Both the position numbers and the translations under genes were made by a program. The notes below the pieces were generated by a model. The model ran no database searches. It was not told the origin of the DNA and saw nothing but the letters and a program-made list of their open reading frames with translations. A DNA stretch of 64,000 bases from positions 217,154,373-217,218,372 of the forward strand of contig CP136061.1 in NCBI GenBank assembly GCA_032622095.1, given 5' to 3'. The DNA comes from Siphonodentalium dalli (taxonomy: Eukaryota; Mollusca; Scaphopoda; Gadilida; Siphonodentaliidae). How positions within the stretch are numbered: the stretch's first letter is position 1; every line of letters starts with the position of its first letter. Below are positions 39,801-48,600 of this stretch, piece by piece.

Positions 39801-39923
39801 GTCACTACTCGATATGAGTGTCTCGCCATTTGCAGCAAAGTCTAAGCTGTTTATTTTGTCAGTATTCTCTCGGAATACTTTCGCTATTCGAAAATTACGA
39901 ACAACATTGTCCGTAAGTTTCAT
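15789..39923 (-). CDS. WDR82: WDR82, complete spliced coding region (9 exons, 313 aa)
   Basis: WD-repeat protein WDR82 (Swd2 family). The family anchors SETD1A/B (COMPASS) H3K4 methyltransferases to Ser5-phosphorylated RNA polymerase II and joins the PNUTS-PP1 and ZC3H4 termination complexes in the nucleus. Joined exons, minus strand: 39923-39763, 33190-33093, 30714-30648, 29329-29230, 27510-27394, 26890-26735, 25224-25155, 16701-16559, 15818-15789. The total is 942 bases, so 313 residues plus stop, equal to human WDR82. All junctions are GT-AG and all phases match. Diagnostic stretches: [20 protein letters not shown] at the N-terminus, [31 protein letters not shown] at the end. The seven-bladed propeller is complete, without premature stops. 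Introns 1 (6.6 kb) and 7 (8.5 kb) are the longest and hold most of the mobile DNA. Its divergent neighbour is GLYCTK. Confidence 0.96.
16559..16701 (-). CDS. WDR82: WDR82 exon 8
   Basis: Acceptor tctctgttgccacag before GTTCAACTG; with the base from exon 7 this restores [11 protein letters not shown]. It runs to [15 protein letters not shown] and the donor gtgagt. Helitron-like repeat sequence begins at about 16741, only some 40 bases upstream of the acceptor. Confidence 0.95.
18477..19266. mobile_element. Second Helitron-like family: ~170-bp units, G/C-rich tract, hairpin
   Basis: About four units marked 'AATTAAGGGCCATAACTC', 'CCAGGC.GGTTTTCGAACTCG' and 'GTTTGTTGAAGTTATCG' are followed by a CGCCCGCC/CTGCCCGC tract (19181-19215). 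The terminal hairpin AGTCGAGTTT...AAACTCGACT is at 19230-19266. Nested in the 17126-20987 element. Confidence 0.65.
20087..20221. repeat. Fold-back with about 48-base arms
   Basis: ACGTCGTTTTCGATGCATCT and the next 28 bases recur inverted after a 37-base loop. The arms differ at only a few positions, so the element looks young. Confidence 0.75.
21287..22203. mobile_element. Non-autonomous hAT-like element, 8-bp TSD
   Basis: Ends share ATGTTCCGATA in inverted orientation. The flanks are an exact 8-bp duplication ATGATCCA (21279-21286 and 22204-22211). The 917-bp interior has no transposase. Its first ~31 bases also occur at about 20288-20318 inside the neighbouring Helitron-like array. Confidence 0.65.
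22815..22829. repeat. (GGTA)n microsatellite
   Basis: Four GGTA units. Confidence 0.7.
22905..23700. mobile_element. CvA/pearl-like element: four ~170-bp units and ACGG microsatellite
   Basis: Units marked 'GCCGTAACTCATGTAAAAAT', 'AACTTTGGTTCAGATCAAAT' and 'GGAGTTATCGGTCGGAAACC' start near 22953, 23122, 23292 and 23462. They are followed by ACGG repeats (23622-23656) and a tail 'ACATAATACGACCTTTTTTC..GTATAAAA'. The middle units are almost identical to each other, pointing to recent homogenisation. Lies in WDR82 intron 7. Confidence 0.75.
23783..24941. mobile_element. Non-autonomous hAT-like element, 8-bp TSD
   Basis: Ends TAGGGGTGCCACGATTAAT and complementary AATCGTGGCACCTCTA, flanked by the exact 8-bp duplication AAATTTAA (23775-23782 and 24942-24949). 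The 1159-bp interior contains a G-rich tract (24436-24470) and no transposase. In WDR82 intron 7. Confidence 0.82.
25155..25224 (-). CDS. WDR82: WDR82 exon 7
   Basis: Acceptor taattattccag, donor gtaagt. Codes [20 protein letters not shown], then VFC and one base. GHINN-K replaces GGYANSK of the human protein at the same place. Confidence 0.94.
26055..26560. repeat. 36-bp minisatellite, about 14 copies
   Basis: Unit CATTCACTTTTGACAAATGT plus CATCCAATATACCCAC, period about 36, with variants (ACTGTTGAC, GATACCC). It lies in WDR82 intron 6, within 180 bases of exon 6. Because 36 is a multiple of three, it keeps repetitive frames open on both strands; these are not genes. Confidence 0.9.
26735..26890 (-). 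CDS. WDR82: WDR82 exon 6
   Basis: Acceptor tgtctgttgcag, donor gtatgt. Fifty-two codons in phase 0: [20 protein letters not shown] and on to [14 protein letters not shown]. Confidence 0.96.
27342..27406. repeat. Tandem copy of the WDR82 exon 5 end and donor
   Basis: Thirty bases (GACTGAAGATAACATACCCT and next 10) at 27342-27371 repeat at 27377-27406 with one mismatch. The second copy contains the real exon 5 end and gtatgt donor. The first carries an identical donor in intron 5. Confidence 0.85.
27394..27510 (-). CDS. WDR82: WDR82 exon 5
   Basis: Acceptor ttaattttcag, donor gtatgt. Thirty-nine codons in phase 0, from [20 protein letters not shown] to LYDLRSFDR. The exon end and donor are duplicated in tandem just downstream (27342-27371), giving a second possible donor 35 bases further on. 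Confidence 0.95.
28684..28960. repeat. 95-bp tandem repeat with an inverted partial unit
   Basis: GAATGATGTCCCCAGAGGGT and the following sequence start at 28684, 28779 and 28874 (period 95). The third unit is cut short and followed by an inverted fragment (GGTAGCGTGACTAAATTCAC, about 28919-28960). In WDR82 intron 4. Confidence 0.8.
29230..29329 (-). CDS. WDR82: WDR82 exon 4
   Basis: Acceptor tttatttccag, donor gtatta. Codes [20 protein letters not shown] and [13 protein letters not shown], the clearest WD repeat of the protein. Confidence 0.96.
29735..30505. mobile_element. Helitron-like array with ACGG tract, intron 3 of WDR82
   Basis: Three units with 'AATGTCGGACAGACGTCATAAT', 'GCAGGTGCACA' and 'TTCCCATGGTACTAAATA' (split marks) precede a GGACGGACGGACGACGGACA tract (30437-30470) and a 'GCGGGGGGTATAAAAA' tail. 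Related to 44400-44822. Confidence 0.65.
30648..30714 (-). CDS. WDR82: WDR82 exon 3
   Basis: Acceptor ttctcttttcag, donor gtaaga. Codes [20 protein letters not shown], then K; enters in phase 1 and leaves in phase 2. Confidence 0.95.
31493..32340. mobile_element. CvA/pearl-like element, WDR82 intron 2
   Basis: The start 'ACAAGAGCATCGCTAGGGGG' is shared with 62752. About four ~165-bp units of the 22905-23700 type follow, then a short ACGGACAGACAG tract and the 'ACATAATAC.ACCTTTTTC..GTATAAAA' end. Confidence 0.7.
32560..33000. mobile_element. Short tandem element ending in an ACGG tract
   Basis: Two or three units marked 'ATATCCGGCCGGACCTGGCT' and 'TGCGAACTCATT.TAGG' are followed by a tract of GACGGACGGACGG at 32958-32989. 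The tract is about 100 bases upstream (in + coordinates) of WDR82 exon 2. Confidence 0.6.
33093..33190 (-). CDS. WDR82: WDR82 exon 2
   Basis: Acceptor cttctcttttgaag before GCCTAAG; a nearer AG at 33184-33185 breaks the frame and was not used. Codes [20 protein letters not shown] and following, to VD; ends one base into a codon before gtgagt. Confidence 0.95.
33950..34500. repeat. Decayed array of ~170-bp units
   Basis: Marks 'AATTCGAACTTGA.CT', 'CATATACCAAATTTGAAAAC' and 'AAAGTTATCATC.GGAAACCA' recur two to three times. Same type as 62752-63262. Confidence 0.5.
34507..34585. mobile_element. Single pogo/Tigger-like TIR end
   Basis: ACAGTAAAACCTCTCCAAAC followed by an inverted TTCGGTTTAGAGAGG makes a short hairpin resembling pogo-type ends. 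Only one end was found, so this is a fragment at most. Confidence 0.35.
34586..36320. other. WDR82 intron 1, no feature recognised
   Basis: AT-rich; no exon-like stretch on either strand. The phrase 'AACGAGAGGCCGATCACGAT' (34788) recurs at about 47081, a trace of a dispersed repeat. Confidence 0.3.
36511..36533. repeat. (TA)n microsatellite
   Basis: About eleven TA units in an A/T-rich stretch. Confidence 0.8.
36540..36925. mobile_element. Helitron-like element with ACGG tract and terminal hairpin
   Basis: Two units, an ACGGACGGACAGACAGACAG tract (36831-36852), 'GACGAGTGGTCAATCC', then the hairpin TGTGTACCATACTATGGTAT..GGGTACACA at 36891-36922. The same 3' end is at 47826-47925. Confidence 0.65.
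37000..37440. repeat. Decayed short-unit array with GGAC-rich tail
   Basis: Three diverged 'AACATCCATACCAATTTTCATTGA' type units (about 37022, 37202, partial at 37330) are followed by a GGACGGATAGATGTCCGGAC-like tract. Confidence 0.5.
37441..39762. other. WDR82 intron 1 (5' part), nothing recognised
   Basis: No exon, RNA gene or named repeat identified on either strand. I looked for a let-7-type miRNA, because vertebrate WDR82 hosts let-7g in an intron, and saw none. Confidence 0.3.
39763..39923 (-). CDS. WDR82: WDR82 exon 1
   Basis: ATG at 39923, followed by 53 codons and two bases. Donor AC|gtaagt at 39762. Codes the N-terminal strand and first WD repeat ([14 protein letters not shown]). 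The start matches the family's MKLTD start exactly. Confidence 0.96.
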
Positions 39924-40765
39924 TTTTGCAACGACAAAAACGCCGATAATTCAAGGGAAATAACTCGAGACGAGTTTCGGAATATAAAAAGTTTATACTC
40001 AATGAAACGGAACGATTTTTAATCATTACTGTATGACACCGGCAAACTGACAGTGTTTCCAGGTGTTTCAGGCCAAATTCAGGGTGAAATAAGAACAACC
40101 TAACTGAGATTGATATTTTTCAAAAGTTATCACCGAATGGTCCCGTGCTTCCCAAAAGGCATTTCGATATTTGTTTTACACATGAGGCGATATTGACATG
40201 ATAATGATATAAAAATGAAATGGAATATCTGTTTTTATCATACAATAATACCGGTGATTAGGCCTACATGCACCGTAATTGGACATATATATAGCTAACA
40301 TCGTGTATGTACCGGTATATACATGAACATTTACGTTCACGCTTGAAATCCTTGAAATCGTGGAAGCAATTAAATTTTATTATGATTACATTGAGATTAG
40401 TTTAGCGCTGCTGCGACTAATAATATCCGCTTCCTTTTTCGTACTATAGTAAAATATTTACTTTCGATTTCAGTAAAACCTGATATTTCCTGTTGTAAAG
40501 ATTGTGGGGAAAACAGGGAATTTGACAGCTGAATTTGAGAGAACATATTGCACGCGTCCGAGTCATAAGCATTTGGTTATATTGCGACTCGCATATTAGT
40601 TTAGTCTTGATTAATCAACATATTATTTCTTCTTGATTTATAGATCCTACGTGTCTTCTTTATTTGACCTTAGTCTGGCTTAGACTCGTTAGAGAAAATC
40701 ACACATATCATTTTAATTGTCTTTCCAAGCTCTTTCCAGCAAATTAACTTTCAGTGAATAATAAT
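39924..40765. promoter_or_regulatory. WDR82 5' leader and probable promoter region
   Basis: This is the DNA directly upstream of the WDR82 ATG, facing GLYCTK. No TATA box is evident. The first 87 bases (39924-40010) are duplicated at 44006-44091. Start sites cannot be placed from sequence alone. Confidence 0.4.
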
Positions 40766-42290
40766 CAATTTGAATTTTTTTGTCACGTCCCTAGACATAG
40801 TCCTTATATCTAAATCCAAAGATGGACTTCAATCCTCACTCAATAAGCTACAAGACTTCTGTAAGATGTGGGATCTCACCATTAATATAAATAAATCTAA
40901 ACCCATGGTTTTTAATAAATCTGGTAAGCTATTAAAAAATATGAATTTCCTAATTAATAACCAAAACATAGAGAATGTGAAAGAATATAAATATCTCGGC
41001 TTTATCTTCAAACCATCAGAGGTGTTGTCGGCTCCGCTCGGATACTTAGATAAGAAAGCCACAAAAGCCTCATTTTGTATAAGAAGTAAATTCTACGGGG
41101 CTAAGAAAAACACCATGACATTATTAAAACTGTACCATAGTTGTGTTAAACCCATATCCTTATATGGCGGGGAGCTGACCACTCCCGACCATATTGTTCG
41201 GAGAGCATCTGATTTTGAGACAAGATCAAGTACATTTCTCCCAGATAAAAATCAAATGAAATTCATGAAATTTGTTCTTGGTGTTAACAGATCTGCCACC
41301 AATATGGCCTGTTTTGGAGAATTAGGAATATTTCCCGTCTACATTTCTGGAATAAAGAACAGCTTAAACTACCATAACCACTTGGTTCAATCTAACCCTG
41401 AGTCATTAGTATACAATGCTTATTTGGAAAATCAGAAACTTGAGATGGGCTTTTGGGATCAAATAAAAATAATATTGGAAAAAGTAGACTTAGGTAGTGA
41501 ATCGGTTAAACATAGTAATAACTATACTATCAGGGGAGTATCTCGAGAGGTTGAAAAGAAATTACAAATCAGATTTACCGAGTTTTGGAAAAAACAACTA
41601 TTTAACGATGAGAATAAACCCAACGGTAACAAATTAAGGTTTTATAGAAAACTGAAAAATTGGTATCAGTGTGAAAGTTACCTATTAGCCGACTTAGATA
41701 ATGAAGTAAAAACTACGTATACTAAGATTAGGATTAGTGACAGTCAGTTATTAATTGAAAAGGGCAGATCAAAACTTGAACTAAAAGATCGAATTTGTCC
41801 TATCTGTAAGAATGGAGTGGAGGATGAAAAGCATTTTATTATAGACTGTAAGCCCCTAAAAGTTGAGAGGAAGACAATGCTTGAGAAAATTCAGTCTAAT
41901 ATTCCAGAATTTAGTAACTACAGCGATGATGAAAAAGTTATTTTCATATTAAGTCCAAATGAAGTTGACACATCCATAAATAAAATATGTATGATGGGAG
42001 TTTATAAAATGTATAAAAAAAGGAATGAGCTTGCTATTGGGATGGTATCGAAATATAACAAGATATAGGCAAACATGTATTTAATATCAGTAAGATCCAC
42101 CAAACCTCTATTCTAATTAGAAAGTTAGATAACTTATGAATATTCTAACCTACAATTTCACTTTGTGTATTTATGTACTTGAATGTATACATGTACTAGT
42201 ATTGATGTAAATGTCCTTTTTGTTATGTTCTTTATATGTGTTGGTAATAATCTAATATTGGATTCTATACCAAATAAACAATTTGAATTT
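40766..42290 (+). mobile_element. 5'-truncated LINE (non-LTR retrotransposon), 12-bp TSD candidate
   Basis: The insert is bounded by CAATTTGAATTT at 40766-40777 and 42279-42290, a likely target duplication. It keeps only the 3' part of the reverse transcriptase, the zinc-knuckle tail and a short AT-rich 3' end. The long intact frame suggests a recent insertion. It sits between the WDR82 promoter and GLYCTK. Confidence 0.75.
40770..42068 (+). pseudogene. Truncated reverse transcriptase C-terminal half
   Basis: A continuous frame of about 430 codons ends TAG at 42066-42068. It begins in the palm domain just after the catalytic (F/Y)xDD motif, of which only '..LDIVLIS' remains. It then shows the thumb-like part (GLQSSLNKLQDFCKMWDLTI, EYKYLGF) and a terminal Cys-His cluster (ICPICKNGVEDEKHFIIDC). 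The endonuclease, fingers and most of the palm are missing, so no activity is expected. The composition fits an I/Jockey-like LINE of invertebrates; the exact clade is not determined. The upstream in-frame residues come from the target and filler bases, so there is no natural start. Confidence 0.8.
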
Positions 42291-42295
42291 GAAAT

Positions 42296-42398
42296 AAATA
42301 ATTAAAATATATTTGTTATTAATATTTACCTATAAGTACGGTAGATATCTACTTATAGGTAAATATTAATAAAAAAAATACATTTTAATTATTTATCA
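42296..42398. repeat. Fold-back, about 45-base arms
   Basis: AATAATTAAAATATATTTGT..ATTAATATTTACCTATAAGTA is mirrored after a 16-base loop (centre about 42347). It starts within ten bases of the LINE tail. Confidence 0.75.
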
Positions 42399-42493
42399 CT
42401 CACTGTTTAGAAAGCCTGCGCTTTAAACACTGTTAAATAGCATGCTGATGAAGGTGTTTTCGTTTAGTTTAGGAACTAGCATGCAACTTGAGT

Positions 42494-42586
42494 CTTGATT
42501 ATATTAGATCATGCCATGAATCTCTACTAATGCTAACGCCCGTACGTTAGCATTAGTAGAGATTCATGGCATGATCTAGATTATAT
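42494..42586. repeat. Near-perfect 92-base palindrome
   Basis: GATCATGCCATGAATCTCTA plus CTAATGCTAACG is followed almost at once by its complement, with GCCCGTAC at the centre (42538-42547). Confidence 0.85.
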
Positions 42587-42752
42587 ATAAACACTGACAA
42601 TTCTGTATCTGTATCTGCATGTAGAGTTTTCAGTGCAGGGGCCAATACTGGCCATAGGTACACTGGGATCAAGTAGATCAACCACCCAATTTGTTCACGA
42701 TTGTTTTTGCCGAATTTGTGACTTCTTCGCCCAAATGTCATACCTGGTTCGC

Positions 42753-43950
42753 TATGGGAGGCCGCTTTCATGTTTTTTAAATAATTGGACTTAAGTGCAA
42801 TCAATTGCTCTAAAAGTACAATTAATTGCACTTAAGCTCAATTAGTTGTACACAAATGAAATTCAGTTGCGCTTAAGCGCAATTCTTCTAACATTATGTG
42901 GGCAGTAATTGTGCTTAAGCGCAATTAAAATCTCTGTAATTTCAATTGCGCTTAAGCACAATTATTGATCATCATTAACAAAACCCCCTTAATTATTATA
43001 GAATAGTCTGCACGAATTGGGAAGCCATTTTCACATTTATTAAATAATTGGATTTAAGCAGCCCTGGGAATTGAGGAAAATACACCTAGGCAATATTTTT
43101 TCCTAGGCATAAGAAATCGGCCTAGGCAAAGCCAGATTTTACGTAGGAAATTTTGAAAAAAACATTGCATTTTGTAGCAATATTGCCATTTCAAATAAAT
43201 AATAACCTTACAACCCAGGTATGCTATTTTATTATGATTAGTCAGCAAAGAAATTGTAGACAATAATAAATTCTTACTAGTAGTTATCTTGGGGAACAAT
43301 GTTTCCAGGCCACTACTAAAAACATATATGTACACTTCCCCAACCATCTCCCAAAATAGTGTCCTGATAGTTTTGTAATGCCATAGTGCCATGGATGATA
43401 TAGGACAATACTTGTAAAGAAGAGTGAAAGGAAGTCAGTTTAGGAAAAGAGGTTGTATATCTGATTGACACAATGAAAATTTAGTAACCCAATGAACTTA
43501 TTTTACCTAGGCAATATTATTGCCTAGGCAAATTGATTTTACCTCTGCTTTTACCTAGGCATTGCCTATTGCCTTAGGCTAATTCACAGGGCTGTTTAAG
43601 TGCAATTAGTTGAATACAAATGTAATCCAATTGCACTTAAGTGCAATCCAATTGCACTTAAGCACAATTAAATTGTGCTTAAGAGCAATTAATTTAATAT
43701 TATGTGGGTAGCAATTGCATTGAAGCACAATTAAAAATTATGTAATTTCAATTGCGCTTAAGCGCAATTATTGATCACCATGCATAAACAAAACCCCTTA
43801 ATTCATATAGAATAGTCTGCAATTCAATTTTTTAAGCGCAATAGGGTAGAGATTTAAGTAATTGTGCTTAAGCGCAATAGAATTGCACTTAAGCATAATT
43901 GAATTGTGCTTCAGTCCAATTATTAATAAATGTGAAAATGGCCTCCCATA
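42753..43950. mobile_element. TIR element with TTAAGC-palindrome core (copy 1)
   Basis: Ends TATGGGAGGCC..TTTCA and the inverse TGTGAAAATGGCCTCCCATA, followed inward by TTAAATAATTGGACT. The inside is filled with AATTGCGCTTAAGCGCAATT-like palindromes at irregular spacing. A 536-bp element (43059-43594) interrupts it; without that insert it is about 660 bp, close to copy 2 (50559-51243, 685 bp). Confidence 0.7.
43059..43594. mobile_element. Nested DNA transposon fragment with CAGCCCTG ends
   Basis: CAGCCCTGGGAATT at the left and AATTCACAGGGCTG at the right, flanked by a 6-bp duplication TTTAAG (43053-43058 and 43595-43600). CCTAGGCAAT-type repeats lie near both ends. No transposase. Confidence 0.65.
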
Positions 43951-44005
43951 TCAGGATGACTATATATCCAGCCAAACCTGATTATGAACCTCATTTGATC
44001 TTCGA

Positions 44006-44091
44006 TTTTGCAATGACAAAACGCCGATAATTCAAGGGAAATAGCTCGAGACGAGTTTTGGAATATAAAAAGTTCATACTCAATGTAACGG
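44006..44091. repeat. Second copy of the WDR82 5' leader
   Basis: Eighty-six bases match 39924-40010 in the same orientation with about six differences (for example CGCCGATAATTCAAGGGAAA is identical). The match starts immediately after the WDR82 ATG and does not include coding sequence. Confidence 0.85.
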
Positions 44092-44399
44092 TCCAGTCAA
44101 TTGAAACCAACAATGCTGGCATCATGCCAAATACATGTGTAGCTGATCTCCACGACAGCCATAGACCTACAGGTGCTTTCTGGAGCAGTGACCGACACCG
44201 CTAATGGCTAATTTAAGTGACAACCAATTACAGGATTTACTGAATTAACAATTTATGATTAAATTATTAAATAATCAATATCTGAGAGTCACACTCTCTC
44301 TTGTAAGTTGTTCCCTTCTATATGTATGATCACTCACAATGCTTTCAGTACTAGTTCTTTTAATTCAATTCACTCAACTAAATCCAACACTGATAACTA

Positions 44400-44822
44400 G
44401 ATATGGGCCTGTCCCAGGTGGGACTAAGGTATACCCCCCCCCCCCCCCCCCCCCCGAGTCAAAAAAGGGGGATAACTCCACAAAAAAGTCGGACAGACAG
44501 GTTCCCATGGTATTAAATATCTGTTCCAAGTTTTTAAATAATTGACAAAAAAATGGAGGAATAAAAGCTCAGACAAATGTATACCCCTGTATTGAACATT
44601 TTCTAAGTCATAAAAGGGGGATAACTCCACATAAAAGTCAAACAGACCTCATAATCGCAGGTGCACAGGTTCTCATGGTAATAAATATCTGTGCCAAAAA
44701 ATGTAGGAATAAAGCTCATACAAAATTGTGTCCACAGACGGACAGACAGCTAGACAGATGGAAGGACAAGCTGATTCCAGTATACCCCCCCCCCACAACT
44801 CGTTGTGGGGGGGGTTATAACT
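44400..44822. mobile_element. Helitron-like element with poly-C start and hairpin end
   Basis: A C(23) run at 44433-44455 is followed by two units ('GGGGGATAACTCCAC', 'GGTTCCCATGGTA.TAAATATCTG'), an ACGGACAGACAGC tract, and a hairpin CCCCCCCCCACAACTCG/TTGTGGGGGGG (44786-44816). Related to 29735-30505. Confidence 0.65.
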
Positions 44823-45209
44823 ACTGAAAAGGCATATTTAGCAACATGTCCAAGCAGATGATAATCATAGTCTCCGAAATATGGCTTTGACAGTTTGGTA
44901 TATTCAAATTTCTAATCTTTACTACATCTATATACAGTGGCTTTGACATCTTCGTTTTATTATTATACACCATGCTGGCAGTTAGCTATGCATGGGTGCG
45001 TAATTTACAGCACAGTGGACTCTGAATTAATATATTGTGTTTTACACACAGTGACATATATTACTTGTGTATTGTTCATATGCATAAATTATACTGTATA
45101 TGAAAATATTCTATATAATCAGTATTTCAATGTAACCATTTCATAGAGATTTTTTACTTTTAGAAGACGGCTTGATCACTATGAATTGAGACAAAAACAC
45201 CAGTGTCCC

Positions 45210-45637
45210 ATGAGCTTCCAAACAGCAAGGCTGGGCCGGCTGTGTCGACCTTTGTGGATTTGTCAGAGAACGAAGTTGACACACAGAGAGTTGAACTGGA
45301 AATTCAGTGTTCAGCTCTCGCAGACTGCTGCCATGTCCAGAATGTACAATATGACATCACAGAAGGAACACTTGAATATGATATTCAATGGTAGTGTTGA
45401 TGCAGTACTGCCCAGGAGCATCACCCAATCAAAGATAGATTTCAATCCTGAGACAAGATACTTGAGGGTGGAAGGACAAAGTTATCAACTGAACAAGAAC
45501 CTATACATAGTTGGGTTTGGGAAGGCAGTTATTGGAATGGCCAGGGCTGTAGAGGATGTTCTACATGACCACATAGTGAAGGGTATCATCAGTGTACCGA
45601 CTGGGATTCAGAAGTCTCTGGCTTCAGCAGGGAAAAT
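45210..45637 (+). CDS. GLYCTK: GLYCTK exon 1 (coding)
   Basis: ATG at 45210 is the first Met in the open frame. The frame is open upstream to the tract TTTTTTACTTTTAG (ends 45173), which looks like a splice acceptor. Donor after GGG AAA AT at 45638 (gtaata). Carries the presequence and the GFGKAVIGMA glycine loop. Confidence 0.9.
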
Positions 45638-48600
45638 GTAATAATTTGCTTGTAGATTATACATGTACATGTATATCTAATTTACGACAAATTATGTTGT
45701 TTCCGTGATATTTTTCTTGTGATTTTGTTCAGGTTTGACATTTGGCGTACATGGAGTTTTCAATATTTATTGCTAGCTTAAGTTATTCCGTCCATAATCT
45801 TGCTAGTCTTTTGGTAATCAAGTTATTTAGGACTATATTCAGCCAACTTTTAATTCCAGTTGAGTGAACTCTCATTATGGTTTGATGAAATACACAAGTA
45901 TATTCATACAGCCAACATTTAATACCAGTCAGTAAACTCACATTTATATTGGTTGATGAAATATAATCAAAAGAGTTCTTTTAGGAATGTTGGGCTTTGA
46001 TGGAGGCTGATTGAATTTAAATTTCTTAGATTTAGCCAGCAGATGTGATAGTCATCTCCTATATATTTTGGAACTTCTGTCTGTCTGTATGTATGTTTGT
46101 TTGTTATAGACTGGAAAACTGATTGACCGATCTGACTCAAATTTGGTATGTAGGCTACTTTGATCCTGGGAACAATATGGGCAGGTCCAATTTTATAGGT
46201 ATGTTTCTGGACCGATCGAACAATAGTTTTTTTCTTTCTCTTCAGACGGAGGCGATCACAAAGAAATCTCTAAATAGCCCAGACAAAGTCGGGCACATCC
46301 AGCTGGCACATCAGCTAGTTTTCTATAAGCATAAACCTAGGCTGATAGTCTCGGTCAACATAAAAGGGACCACAAGGAATTGAATATTTGCAGCTTGAGT
46401 TTTACATACATGTTGCCACAAAGACCATTTAGTCATGCGACTTATGCTATTGTGGTATTTAGGTGCCTTATGATATTATAAATGAAAATTATGGACTTTT
46501 GTTTATCATGCTCCTTGGTGGTTTTCTGAGAAATAAAGGATTTTCTGTATCTATACAGGGACATGCTACCCATGAACTCATCGAAAATCAAGGTGCGAGA
46601 AGGAGCTACTGGAAACTTACCAGATGAATCCGCTATGCATACGGCTGAGGAGATCGAGGCTTTGGCAAGTGAGCTGAATGATGGTGATATTCTTCTGGTT
46701 CTCATATCTGGTATGTTGCTAAGAATGAATGGTTTGTTTTAAAAATAACTGTTTTATTTTGTTAGGTCATTCGCACATATTTACATGAGCATAATAGTGC
46801 TTCCTCTTTTCCGATGGTGTAATAAACACTCCCAATGAGTCAACATGTTTATAAACTTATAATCAGTCTGCAAAGAGTCAACATGTTTTGGCATGAAAAA
46901 AACATTTGTTTCCACTAAACCGACCGACCATAATCCAAATCATTTACTCTGTACATTTTATTGAGATCTGTTCATTTAAATGGAATTTGGAGGGTTAGCA
47001 CTGAGGGCACTGTATTGTTAATAAAAATAGTAAAATAAAAATAAAATATGTTTTACCTGCCACTGTAACCACTTCAGAACGAGAGGCCGATCACGATCAG
47101 CAGATGTTAACCCATCCCTTGACGATAGTAAATTACTATGATCAGAATCATAAATGAGAGTTTTGATGTTGAATTATAGAGTATACTGTTATGTACTATT
47201 ATAGACAATGTACATAACACAAATTATTGGAATTTATGGGTCACTCGCATTTATATAAGAGAATGCACTGGAACAGGATCTGTAATGCTGCACCACCACA
47301 GCCTTGGGTTAAATGTGAAAAGGTGACCTGGACATGGAATACTTGGTCAATAGATTCCAATTTAAGTTTACAATGATAATGTATCAAATTCTACCAACAA
47401 TAGCCATCAAGATAAGACACCTCACTGCTGACCCATTAGTATCAATTATACAGCAGAACTGTCAACAAATCACAGGAATTGTTTATGATGAAGGCTGGCT
47501 TCTCTATTAAACCAATAACATTTATAACTTTAATGTCGCTCCAAACAAATTTACCAGCATATAACACAATATTTTTGACCGATTTAAACCAAATTTGGTG
47601 TGCTGACTCGGGGTACCCTTAGCGGAGTTATAATGGTGTTAGTTTTTAACCTTAAAAAAAATTGTTTTTAATCATTTAAACAATTTTTTTTTTTTTTTTT
47701 TTTTTTAAGAGTGAATATTTTTTCGAAAAATGGCCATAACTCAGTTAAAAATATATAGTCGGATCAAAATTTTGTTGCGATCAGATAGAAAATGTATGAG
47801 TTATTGCACCATGCATAAAGTGTCTACGGACAGACAGACAGGCGGACGAACGACGAGTGGTCAATCCGGACATCGACACTATGTTTACCATACTATGGTA
47901 TGGGTAAACATAAAAATGACCACTTAATGACTGGTTTATGATACAAAATACCACTTAATGTACCCAAAGTATGTGCTGAATGATGGACAGGCAGGCTAGC
48001 TGTTCCAGTAGACATGGGGGGGGGGTATAAAAATATTGAGTCAAGTTAAATTATGGTTGGAACACAATGTACAGATAGATGAGTAATAACTTATATATTG
48101 CAAAAAGTTCACCTGATTTAGACAGACATGACAAGTAGGTAAGATAGATGGGAACTTGAAATTTGTAGGGAGCTTGTTCCTAACTGTGACAAAGATATCA
48201 TTTCCATTTAGCAGTGAGTTAATGAACACTTGATATTGTAACATTTTTCCTGGGAAGTGTCCAAGGTGATTTTACTGGTGGCTGTATCATTAATTTCACG
48301 CTGGCCATCACAATATAAATTTCATTCCAATTTTTGCATTATTGTTAAGGTTTACTATTCCCTTTTGTGGATTGTGCATCATTATTTGGTACTATTTTGA
48401 TAATATTCTATTGTTTAGAACAGTTTTATTTCCAGTTGATATATGTACTACCTACACCAGGCATATTGGAATTTGGAATACTAAATTTCACTTAACAAAT
48501 ATTTTAGATTACTTGAAATTAACATAGAATCTCTCTTTAATTTATTGCCATATTTAAATGAATTTTTATCTCATATGTTTCCTTCAGGTGGGGGATCAGC

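Noticed and set aside
15789-39923. A let-7 microRNA in a WDR82 intron, as in vertebrates
   Set aside because: No sequence close to the let-7 seed with a hairpin was seen by eye on either strand; a proper search was not possible.
42553-42831. A 92-codon frame on the minus strand
   Set aside because: Covers a palindrome and the end of a TIR element; no protein features.
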